5,331 bases of DNA, from NCBI GenBank assembly GCA_029861825.1, contig JAOTYN010000314.1:1-5331 (forward strand), in the 5' to 3' direction. The notes under the pieces are model-generated. The model was not told the DNA's origin. It searched no databases and saw nothing but the letters and a program-made list of their open reading frames with translations. This document shows positions 1 through 5,331 of the stretch, in pieces. A program made the position numbers and the translations under genes. This DNA comes from Cyclobacteriaceae bacterium (GTDB lineage: Bacteria; Bacteroidota; Bacteroidia; Cytophagales; Cyclobacteriaceae). Position 1 is the first letter of the stretch, and each line of letters starts with the position of its first letter.

Positions 1-13
1 GGACCTTGGGCAA

Positions 14-535
14 TTATAGTTCTATTTGGTCGATCGTTTTAGTCGATTCACCATCAAACTCAATTATATCCAGAGATTGAACCTTACCTATTATTTGAAA
101 ATCTCGTTGATTTAACCCATCAACTACTTTCTTACACTGCTCCGGGCTGGGGTAACTGGCTACTCCAATATGTGGAACAAAAGGTAAGTCAAGTCGTAAC
201 TCTTTTTCTAAAATACCCCTGTAAAAGGCATCATGAAGCTTGACAATAGTACTAAACCCCTCGTCCGGAATCATAAATACATGTGCATGTTCCCAAAAAT
301 CCGGGTCGCCAATAGTTACACAACGACAAACAAATGTAAAGGAATTGAATTTCGAAGATACGCTCTTTATGTGATTAGTAAATGTGTCAAGCTCGATGTT
401 TTCTGTTGGAAAAACAAAAGTGATATGAGGATCAACAATTCTATAAAAAAGCCTATCGTGCTTTTTCCGTATATGTTGTATCCACGTAAAATCTGATTCT
501 GATAAAGTTGGATAATTAACCACTGCAAACGCCAT
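14..535 (-). CDS. 2H phosphoesterase / 2'-5' RNA ligase-like protein
   Basis: A 173-residue cytosolic protein without signal peptide or membrane segment. It has the two-histidine layout of the 2H phosphoesterase superfamily: a first motif DPHITF (H37, T39) after about 35 residues and a second motif PFVPHIGVA (H122) about 85 residues later. The motifs sit at the spacing and in the hydrophobic-strand context expected of LigT/YjcG-type proteins, and the length is normal for them. Family members act on 2',5'- or cyclic phosphodiester bonds in RNA or small nucleotides, so a role in RNA end or cyclic-nucleotide processing is possible, but the substrate cannot be read from the sequence. The second motif is H-I-G rather than the usual H-x-T/S, so one of the two phosphate-contacting hydroxyls appears to be missing. 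The ATG at 533-535 is the natural start because the protein begins directly with a strand (AFAVVNYP). The gene is transcribed away from the lipoprotein gene. Family assignment is fairly sure; function is not. Confidence 0.82.
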   Translation of the reverse strand: MAFAVVNYPTLSESDFTWIQHIRKKHDRLFYRIVDPHITFVFPTENIELDTFTNHIKSVSSKFNSFTFVCRCVTIGDPDFWEHAHVFMIPDEGFSTIVKLHDAFYRGILEKELRLDLPFVPHIGVASYPSPEQCKKVVDGLNQRDFQIIGKVQSLDIIEFDGESTKTIDQIEL

Positions 536-564
536 ACCCCGAATCTTGTAAAGTTTAAAGAGGA

Positions 565-573
565 CAAACTATA
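565..573 (-). promoter_or_regulatory. possible Bacteroidota-type -7 element for the 2H gene
   Basis: On the minus strand this reads TATAGTTTG, about 30 bp upstream of the start codon of the 2H phosphoesterase gene. It resembles the Bacteroidota -7 consensus TAnnTTTG but with a one-base spacing difference. The further upstream sequence is AT-rich without a clear TTTG at -33. This is a weak match based on pattern only. Confidence 0.2.
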
Positions 574-623
574 TGATTATTATTAAGAATAAAAATGAGA
601 TATATTAAAGTTGAATTATTAAC

Positions 624-648
624 GGCCGCTATTGGCCGAAAGCAGACT
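624..648 (-). repeat. GC-rich hairpin repeat, copy 1
   Basis: Read on the minus strand, this 25-mer matches the copy at 5001-5025 at 19 of 25 positions by eye, so the two copies are inverted relative to each other. Each folds into a stem with arms of about 7 nt (GTCTGCT / AGCGGCC here, with one mismatch and a G-T pair) around a loop carrying GGCC. It lies between genes, as expected of a short interspersed palindromic repeat of the REP type, but no family can be named from the sequence alone. No T-run follows the stem, so it is not a classical terminator. Confidence 0.55.
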
Positions 649-817
649 TAAAAAGTTATTAATACTAATCGGGGATGCAATACCAGGGCTCACAAAACAG
701 CTCGGGTGCGAAAGCGCGATGAGTTGAGGTACAGTGCGAGAAATGCGTTTGAACTTGAGTTTGATTTTGGTATTCCTGAAGCGAATCTTAGTTACTGAAA
801 CCATAACATTCCTATCC

Positions 818-2284
818 ATGCTTTCATCCAAAATTGTTCGATATACGATCCTGTTGTTCGTCTCAGGATTACTATCCTGTCAAAACACCCCACAATCCCA
901 AACCGAAGATCCCCTACAAGCACGAGTTGAGCATTACCTCCAACTCTGTGCAGAAAACGGATTGTCAGGCGCTGTACTGGTGGCCAAAGAGGGAAAGGTA
1001 CTTTTTTCTGGAGGCTTGGGACTACGAAATCGCCAAGACAATCTCCTGGTTGAGGAAAACACGGTATTCACTACAGGATCCATAACCAAGCAATTCACCG
1101 CTACCGCTATTTTAAAACTGGAAGAGGAAGGATTGCTTTCCGTAAATGATTCCATTTCCCAGTATTTTGATAATCTGCCCGCGGAAAAGCAAAACATTAC
1201 CATACATCAACTGCTTACCCATACTTCAGGCATCATTGGCAACCTTGATTATGGACAAGACTTTACACCAATTGCCGAGGACGTTTTTCTGCAGTCCGTA
1301 TTCGAGGCTCCTTTGGATTTCGAGCCAGGTACCCAACACAGCTATGCCAATATCGGCTATAGTCTTTTGGCCCTGATCATTGAAAGATTAAGTGGTCAGG
1401 ATTATGAAACCTACATGCAATCATTGTTTGCCCAGGCTGGCATGGAACATACCGGATATATAATGCCGGATTGGGAGGACAATCAAATGGCGCATGGTTA
1501 TAAATGCGGAGAAGACTGGGGCACCCACCTGGCCCGTTGGCAGAGCGACTCCAATCAAATATCCTTGCACCTTAAAGGCAACGGAGGCGTATTATCTACC
1601 ATTCCGGACCTGTATAAATGGTATACCGCCTTAACTGAAAATAGCGTGATCTCCGCTCTATCCTTCGATCGATTGACCAGTCCTTACGTACTTGAAAGCC
1701 CGGATGGGGACAGCCATTACGCATATGGTTGGGCCATATTCAACAGCCCTCGCAACACTAAAATGGTGACGCACAATGGCTCCAATGGAATCTTCTTTGC
1801 CGATTTTCTGATGCTGCCGGAAGAGGAAGTGGTGATCATTTATATGACCAACCAGTTGCGTTACCACACCTTTGCAGTGGCCTGGGAGCTGGAAAAATTG
1901 ATTTTTGAAGAAACCTATGAGCCTGTAGTCCCACAAATGAACCACCGGAAACTTTCCATTGAAGAGTTACCAAACCAGCGCATTGAAGCCATCCATAAAT
2001 TTACAGAACTGATTCTCAACACAGACACAACCTCACTGGAAATCGACACCGAGCAGTTTATAAATATATACTTGACCAACTCCAACCGCAAAGGGAGATA
2101 CCAACGCTTTTTACAAATCCTGCGAGATAAGTTTGCCGGCTATACATTAAAACACATTCTGGAGTATGACGACCTTTCGTACGATATCATATTGGAATCG
2201 CCTGAGGGAGAAGTTACCCACCTAATTCCTTGTTATGACCTGCAATTTGACGAGGACAATCAGATTGTGGCATATGGAATGTAA
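818..2284 (+). CDS. serine beta-lactamase-like (class C/PBP4 family) lipoprotein
   Basis: A 488-residue exported serine hydrolase, counted from the ATG at 818. This start gives a textbook lipoprotein signal peptide: positively charged N-terminus (MLSSKIVRY), a hydrophobic core and lipobox LLSC with the acylated cysteine at residue 21. In-frame GTG 734 and ATG 743 would add 25-28 residues before the signal and are less likely. All three active-site motifs of the beta-lactamase/transpeptidase-like family are present: S-I-T-K (S88, K91), Y-A-N (Y176, N178) and H-N-G (H319-G321). The flanking LLTHTSGI and FEPGTQHSYANIGYSLL stretches are typical of family members that act as esterases, D-aminopeptidases or peptidoglycan-related hydrolases; true beta-lactamase activity is not implied. 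After the catalytic domain (ending near residue 365) there are about 120 further residues with no recognised motif. The protein is probably membrane-anchored in the cell envelope. It appears monocistronic, being followed by a 387-bp gap. Substrate unknown. Confidence 0.9.
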   Translation: MLSSKIVRYTILLFVSGLLSCQNTPQSQTEDPLQARVEHYLQLCAENGLSGAVLVAKEGKVLFSGGLGLRNRQDNLLVEENTVFTTGSITKQFTATAILKLEEEGLLSVNDSISQYFDNLPAEKQNITIHQLLTHTSGIIGNLDYGQDFTPIAEDVFLQSVFEAPLDFEPGTQHSYANIGYSLLALIIERLSGQDYETYMQSLFAQAGMEHTGYIMPDWEDNQMAHGYKCGEDWGTHLARWQSDSNQISLHLKGNGGVLSTIPDLYKWYTALTENSVISALSFDRLTSPYVLESPDGDSHYAYGWAIFNSPRNTKMVTHNGSNGIFFADFLMLPEEEVVIIYMTNQLRYHTFAVAWELEKLIFEETYEPVVPQMNHRKLSIEELPNQRIEAIHKFTELILNTDTTSLEIDTEQFINIYLTNSNRKGRYQRFLQILRDKFAGYTLKHILEYDDLSYDIILESPEGEVTHLIPCYDLQFDEDNQIVAYGM

Positions 2285-2398
2285 GGGGAGGAATTGAGAA
2301 GTAAGAAGGCATACGGAAAAAGTGAAAGTGTCAAAAAAATCAAGCTCAAGAACTCAATTCGTTAATCGCACATTCAACTACGCTGCCGCTACGCACAT

Positions 2399-2450
2399 CA
2401 GAAGCTCTAGTGCCATGTGGTAGAGTGGAAGGATTCATACATGGCTTCTG
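2399..2450. repeat. bulged 12-bp inverted repeat (stem-loop)
   Basis: CAGAAG (2399-2404) and CCATGT (2413-2418) pair with ACATGG (2439-2444) and CTTCTG (2445-2450). Together they give 12 perfect base pairs, interrupted only by an 8-nt bulge on the left arm and closed by a 20-nt loop. There is no following T-run, so it does not look like an intrinsic terminator. It could be an RNA structure or a remnant of a mobile-element end. Confidence 0.5.
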
Positions 2451-2468
2451 GTGACACCTTTCTCATAG

Positions 2469-2482
2469 ACTCTTGGAAGAGT
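2469..2482. repeat. small perfect hairpin
   Basis: ACTCT (2469-2473) and AGAGT (2478-2482) form a perfect 5-bp stem around the tetraloop TGGA. A weak G-T pair may extend the stem by one. It lies 19 nt after the larger stem-loop at 2399-2450. It is short enough to be chance. Confidence 0.3.
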
Positions 2483-2490
2483 TGGTACCA

Positions 2491-2513
2491 AAAAGCTAAC
2501 CTGAGCTGCTTTT
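2491..2513. terminator. weak AAAAGC/GCTTTT stem, possible terminator
   Basis: AAAAGC (2491-2496) pairs with GCTTTT (2508-2513) around an 11-nt loop, so an A-run precedes and a T-run follows the GC pairs on either strand. The stem is very weak (two GC pairs) and lies about 200 bp past the lipoprotein gene. A terminator role is only a possibility. Confidence 0.2.
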
Positions 2514-2657
2514 GTCTATAAAAAAGTCTACTCCTCATTTCACCAAACTAGTTAGAGATTAAAAAGCTGCCGGTCGATCTGGCTAAAGGTGGCAAGCATT
2601 ATTTGACTAAAATCATTATTAACTCTGACGTGGTGTGTGGCTCTTGCTATTCCAAAC

Positions 2658-2662
2658 AAGGA
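2658..2662 (+). promoter_or_regulatory. possible ribosome binding site
   Basis: AAGGA lies 9 nt before the ATG at 2672 and supports that start over the in-frame ATG three codons later (2681). Shine-Dalgarno-like sites are not seen before the other genes in the window, so its significance is limited. Confidence 0.35.
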
Positions 2663-2671
2663 TCTTAATAA

Positions 2672-3070
2672 ATGAATAACATGAATACATTACATCCAAA
2701 TATTGCTGTATTACAACAGTTTAATCCCACCAATATTTCTGCCTCTGCCGGTATTATAGCCGAAGATGCTGTTTTCCACTATTATAACCCCATGCTGCCG
2801 GATATGGAGGGTGATTACCTCGGCAGGCAAGGCTTTATGGAATTTTTCGGAAAAATAGCTGGTGAAACGAAAGGAACATTCAAGGTAACTCCCTTATCCA
2901 TTACTCCAATGGGTAATGAATTGGTGGTTACCCATGTAAAAGACAATATGACTTTAGATGGCGAACAAATAGAAGTTGATGCCGTTGTGGTTTGGCGCAT
3001 TGTAGATGGCAAAATCAAGGAAGCTTGGGATATACCAGCAGTTTATACAGCTGAAGTATCCGACAGGTGA
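2672..3070 (+). CDS. SnoaL/NTF2-like family protein
   Basis: A 132-residue soluble protein with the size and pattern of a single-domain NTF2-like (SnoaL / ketosteroid-isomerase-like) cone fold. Helix-rich residues 10-30 are followed by EDAVFHYYNP, a GDYLGRQGFMEFFGKI segment at about 47-62, then alternating strands. It closes with VVWRIVDGKIKEAWDIP (about 106-122), the characteristic final strands of this superfamily (W..-DGKI-E-W). Such proteins are polyketide cyclases, isomerases, dehydratases or non-catalytic ligand-binding domains, so the fold does not fix the reaction. No signal peptide is present, so it should be cytoplasmic. It ends 25 bp before the flavoenzyme gene on the same strand. 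The two are probably co-transcribed, suggesting that it binds or processes the substrate or product of that enzyme. The fold call is strong; the function is open. Confidence 0.85.
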   Translation: MNNMNTLHPNIAVLQQFNPTNISASAGIIAEDAVFHYYNPMLPDMEGDYLGRQGFMEFFGKIAGETKGTFKVTPLSITPMGNELVVTHVKDNMTLDGEQIEVDAVVVWRIVDGKIKEAWDIPAVYTAEVSDR

Positions 3071-3095
3071 CATGTAAGTTAACAAAACACAAAAA

Positions 3096-4931
3096 ATGAA
3101 ATACAATACCATTGTTATTGGAGGAGGCTTAGCCGGATTGGTTGCCGGAGCCACTTTATCAAAATTTGGCAAGAAAGTCCTTTTAATAGAACAGCATCAC
3201 AAACCCGGAGGTTGTGCCACTACTTTTAAACGGGGAGAATTTATTATTGAAGTCGGCCTGCATGAAATGTGTGGCTTAGAAAAAAATGGTTCACTGTTGC
3301 AATTGTTTGACATGCTAGATGTCGATCAACAGGTTGAATTTCTACAAGTACCTGAACTATATGCTGTGCATTCAGACCATGAGAAGTTTGTTTTTCCACA
3401 CACCTATGCTGCAGCGAGCAAAGCGCTGATCGACAAATATCCTGAAGAGGGAAAAGGGATCAAGCGCTTAATGAAATTCATTGACAGCATACGGAAAGAA
3501 GGAGTCAAATTGCCGCGTACACCCCTCAAACGTAAGCTGCTCTATCCGCTTATGCCCCTGCTTTACCCCAATCTTGTACAAGCATCTCGACATACGGTCG
3601 GATCTTGGTTAGATAAGTACATCAGCAACGAGAACGCAAAACTCGACCTATTAGCACATCTTGTGTATTGGGGCGATGACCCCTACACCTTATCCATGTT
3701 CTATTATGGCTTGCCATTTTCCAGTTTTATCGGGAGCGGTGGCTACTTCATAAAGGGTGGCTCACAAGTACTGTCTGACCATTTGGCCGCATACATTCAA
3801 AAGCAGGGCGGCACTGTGCTACTGGGCAAGAAGGCTGAGAAGATCATCACCAAGAATGATCAAGTGACCGGAGTCAGCTTCCGGGATAGTTTTAATGAGA
3901 GCGTAGATCCCATCACCATTGCTTGCGATAATGTCGTGGCCAATTGTGCCATTCCCATAGTGCCTGATATGCTGGATGAGCCTCATGCAACTTCGCTCAA
4001 ACAACGGATCGCTGATAAAACCAATGCTTGCTCCTTATTGAATATTTATCTAGGCTTTAAATCTGATGTAGCGGCCTATGGTGTAAAACACTACTCCAAT
4101 GTTATTAAGGGAGATGATGTGCAGACGTTGAAGGACATACACCCTAACAATACAGGCGATTGGTCAAAACGCAGCTTCGTTTTTGTCGATTACAACAAGG
4201 TAGATTCACAACTGGCGCCTCCTGGGAAATCTGTGGGAGTGATCTGTTGCGCAGACTATCTGAAAGACTGGGATGGGCTGAGTAAGGAGGATTACAAGGC
4301 GAAAAAGGAAGAAGTAGCCCAAATATTATTAGACCGATTAGAAAAACAATTCCCCGGAATACGGGAAAGCATTGAATATTACGAAGTCGCCACTTCGAAA
4401 ACCATTAAACGATTTACCTCGAATACTGCCGGATCGGTTTACGGCTTTGCCCAAACCAAAGAGCAGTCAGCTACTAAACGCCTGAGAAATAATTTCTTGC
4501 TTCCCAACTTGTACTTTGCTTCGGCATGGGCATTCCCCGGTGGTGGTTTCGAGGGTTCCATCATGGCGGGATTCTTGGCCGCATTGCAGATGAATCGAGA
4601 TAAGATATGGTCAGCAGTTGATGATGAGAAGTTTGTTGACCAACGGATCATCCCACTCGTGGAGCGCAAGCAGATCAATGACAATACACTGGAATTGTGC
4701 TTTGAAAAACCGACCGGATTTCAGCACCAAAAAGGACAATATGCCATTCTCAATCTCACAAACCCAAAAGTAACAGAGCTCGATTTACCCTATCGCTGGC
4801 TTCCTGTTATTTCTTCTCCAGAGGAACATGCAATACGGTTTCATACTGAACTGGATGGCAGCAGCTTTTCCAAAAGTTCTGAGCTTATCGAGATTGGTGA
4901 TCAGGCTATTATATTTGGGCCTATGGTTTAG
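3096..4931 (+). CDS. CrtI/carotenoid isomerase-like FAD oxidoreductase fused to a partial FR-type FAD domain
   Basis: A 611-residue flavoprotein. The N-terminus carries the dinucleotide-binding fold: G-x-G-x-x-G at residues 9-14 and E32 for the adenosine ribose, followed by the KPGGCATTF stretch (36-44) typical of phytoene desaturase, carotenoid isomerase and retinol saturase relatives. The matching C-terminal FAD motif LYFASAWAFPGGGFEGSI is at 472-489, closing a complete CrtI-like enzyme of about 505 residues, the usual family length. Residues about 515-611 are extra and read as the FAD half of a ferredoxin-reductase-type domain: HQKGQYAILNL (544-553), YRWLPVISSP (566-575), DGSSFS (587-592) and GDQAIIFGP (601-609). 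The protein stops at this GP, where the NAD(P)H-binding half normally begins, so it is either a natural mini-domain or a truncation. The start ATG follows an A-rich stretch with no Shine-Dalgarno. It is probably co-transcribed with the SnoaL-like gene. Likely a redox or isomerising enzyme on a hydrophobic polyene-like or lipid substrate; the substrate is not determinable. Confidence 0.85.
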   Translation: MKYNTIVIGGGLAGLVAGATLSKFGKKVLLIEQHHKPGGCATTFKRGEFIIEVGLHEMCGLEKNGSLLQLFDMLDVDQQVEFLQVPELYAVHSDHEKFVFPHTYAAASKALIDKYPEEGKGIKRLMKFIDSIRKEGVKLPRTPLKRKLLYPLMPLLYPNLVQASRHTVGSWLDKYISNENAKLDLLAHLVYWGDDPYTLSMFYYGLPFSSFIGSGGYFIKGGSQVLSDHLAAYIQKQGGTVLLGKKAEKIITKNDQVTGVSFRDSFNESVDPITIACDNVVANCAIPIVPDMLDEPHATSLKQRIADKTNACSLLNIYLGFKSDVAAYGVKHYSNVIKGDDVQTLKDIHPNNTGDWSKRSFVFVDYNKVDSQLAPPGKSVGVICCADYLKDWDGLSKEDYKAKKEEVAQILLDRLEKQFPGIRESIEYYEVATSKTIKRFTSNTAGSVYGFAQTKEQSATKRLRNNFLLPNLYFASAWAFPGGGFEGSIMAGFLAALQMNRDKIWSAVDDEKFVDQRIIPLVERKQINDNTLELCFEKPTGFQHQKGQYAILNLTNPKVTELDLPYRWLPVISSPEEHAIRFHTELDGSSFSKSSELIEIGDQAIIFGPMV

Positions 4932-5000
4932 TTCAGAACAAAAAAATTAGCAAGAAAGCACAACAGGGTATATACGTTCATTTCCTCCTTATGCCGGCAA

Positions 5001-5025
5001 CGTCCGCTTTTGGCCGGTAGCGGTC
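5001..5025 (+). repeat. GC-rich hairpin repeat, copy 2
   Basis: This is the second copy of the 25-bp element found inverted at 624-648. GTCCGCT (5002-5008) pairs with AGCGGTC (5019-5025) with one T-T mismatch, around a 10-nt loop that carries GGCC. It sits about 70 bp after the stop codon of the flavoenzyme gene. Lacking a T-run, it may protect transcript ends or be a non-autonomous palindromic repeat rather than an intrinsic terminator. Confidence 0.55.
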
Positions 5026-5090
5026 CCACCGGTTAATCGAGCCAGTCGATCCGCTCATTATCCGTCTTTCAATATTTTAAAACTCCAGGC

Positions 5091-5118
5091 ATGGTGACAT
5101 GATAGTATCTCTCACCAT
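5091..5118. repeat. perfect 7-bp inverted repeat overlapping the next one
   Basis: ATGGTGA (5091-5097) is the exact reverse complement of TCACCAT (5112-5118), with a 14-nt loop. The right arm shares its last three bases (5116-5118) with the left arm of the inverted repeat at 5116-5144, so the two hairpins cannot both form in full. Confidence 0.45.
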
Positions 5119-5144
5119 CAGAGTCATTGTTAAGGACTCTGATG
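5116..5144. repeat. perfect 10-bp inverted repeat (hairpin)
   Basis: CATCAGAGTC (5116-5125) is the exact reverse complement of GACTCTGATG (5135-5144), with a 9-nt loop (5126-5134). It is the strongest perfect palindrome noticed in the window. The following bases (CTCTCGATGGG) contain no T-run, so it is not a standard intrinsic terminator. An RNA structure, protein-binding site or element end are alternatives. Confidence 0.55.
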
Positions 5145-5331
5145 CTCTCGATGGGATTCAAGATGACCAGGCTCCCCGATATTGATCATTTCAGTTCACT
5201 TATTTTGATTTTAACCAACCAATACTTTGGAAACGAAAGTCATATTAGTTTAATAGCCACTCCTGGCGGAAAGGGGGTGGGAATATAGACTCGCTTGAAA
5301 ATGCACCTTGGTTTGAACGTCATACCGTGGC

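Larger units (their letters stand above)
536..817. other. divergent intergenic region
   Basis: This 282-bp gap separates the divergent 2H phosphoesterase and lipoprotein genes and should carry both promoters. Its left third (about 541-620) is very AT-rich. The right part is more GC-rich and contains the 25-bp hairpin repeat at 624-648. Open reading frames across 660-800 on either strand lack recognisable motifs, so I do not call a gene here. No clear promoter for the lipoprotein gene could be picked out. Confidence 0.6.
2285..2671. other. 387-bp gene-free region with inverted repeats
   Basis: No credible coding frame, tRNA or known riboswitch motif is visible here. It holds an 8-bp inverted repeat (GAATTGAG at 2291-2298 and CTCAATTC at 2353-2360), a longer bulged stem-loop at 2399-2450, a small perfect hairpin at 2469-2482 and a weak AAAAGC/GCTTTT stem at 2491-2513. 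The promoter of the downstream two-gene operon must lie towards the right end, but no convincing -33/-7 pair was found. The patchwork of small palindromes could mark decayed mobile DNA or an untranslated leader. Confidence 0.55.
4932..5331. other. 400-bp gene-free end region
   Basis: No credible open reading frame is found on either strand, and I could not see a remnant of the missing NAD(P)H-binding domain in any frame (no GGxGITP-like motif). The region holds the second hairpin repeat (5001-5025) and overlapping inverted repeats (5091-5144). A short frame opening near 5301 runs off the window end but is too short to judge. A TACTTTG near 5220 faintly resembles a Bacteroidota -7 box, but its spacing from the upstream TTTG is too short to call. 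Confidence 0.55.

Noticed and set aside
664..798. Plus-strand frame ending ELEFDFGIPEANLSY followed by a stop near 798, possibly the end of a lost gene.
   Set aside because: The upstream part is highly basic without recognisable motif, and the stretch is too short to support a pseudogene.
734..817. In-frame N-terminal extension of the lipoprotein gene from GTG 734 or ATG 743.
   Set aside because: The extension would bury a complete signal peptide and lipobox that begin at ATG 818. A GAGG before the GTG is not enough to outweigh this.
619..831. Minus-strand 70-residue frame between the divergent genes.
   Set aside because: It has no motif or plausible composition and overlaps the hairpin repeat and the signal-peptide start of the lipoprotein gene.
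818..2284. Calling the serine hydrolase an antibiotic-resistance beta-lactamase.
   Set aside because: The motifs define a broad family that includes many esterases and peptidases. The lipid anchor and C-terminal extension do not indicate resistance.
2291..2360. 8-bp inverted repeat GAATTGAG / CTCAATTC as a terminator or operator.
   Set aside because: The arms are 54 nt apart and the length is close to chance expectation. It is mentioned in the region note only.
2370..2460. Possible tRNA-like fold in the gap.
   Set aside because: No acceptor stem, T-loop GTTCGA or anticodon arm pattern could be aligned.
5001..5025. Hairpin as the intrinsic terminator of the flavoenzyme gene.
   Set aside because: No T-run follows the stem, and the same element also occurs inverted at 624-648, which fits a repeat better.

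Overview
The window looks like an accessory or loosely packed stretch of a Bacteroidota (Cytophagia/Flavobacteriia-like) chromosome. This is an inference from moderate-to-low GC, A-rich start contexts mostly without Shine-Dalgarno sequences (for example before 3096), a lipobox lipoprotein and the kind of proteins encoded. No rRNA, tRNA, CRISPR array, transposase or phage gene is visible, and no taxon-specific marker gene is present.

Layout. Positions 14-535 (minus) encode a 2H-phosphoesterase / 2'-5' RNA ligase-like protein. After a gap of about 280 bp, 818-2284 (plus, divergent) encodes a secreted lipoprotein of the serine beta-lactamase/PBP4 family with an extra C-terminal domain. A 387-bp gene-free stretch (2285-2671) follows, holding several short inverted repeats. 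Next come two tightly spaced plus-strand genes, probably one operon. The first (2672-3070) is a SnoaL/NTF2-like small protein. The second (3096-4931) is a CrtI/carotenoid isomerase-like FAD oxidoreductase with about 95 extra C-terminal residues that read as the front half of a ferredoxin-reductase (FR-type) FAD domain. The last 400 bp (4932-5331) have no convincing gene but contain clear palindromes.

How the parts may work together. The SnoaL-like protein and the CrtI-like flavoenzyme are 25 bp apart and plausibly act on one hydrophobic or polyketide/isoprenoid-like substrate. No other biosynthetic gene is present to name a pathway. The 2H protein and the serine hydrolase have no evident functional link to them.

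Most notable points: (1) the flavoenzyme/FR-domain fusion, which stops exactly where an FR domain would pass into its NAD(P)H-binding half; (2) two diverged copies of a 25-bp GC-rich hairpin in opposite orientations (624-648 and 5001-5025), bracketing the three plus-strand genes; (3) a pair of overlapping, mutually exclusive perfect inverted repeats at 5091-5144. I see no convincing complete new system, but the two-gene operon with the fusion is the best candidate for follow-up.
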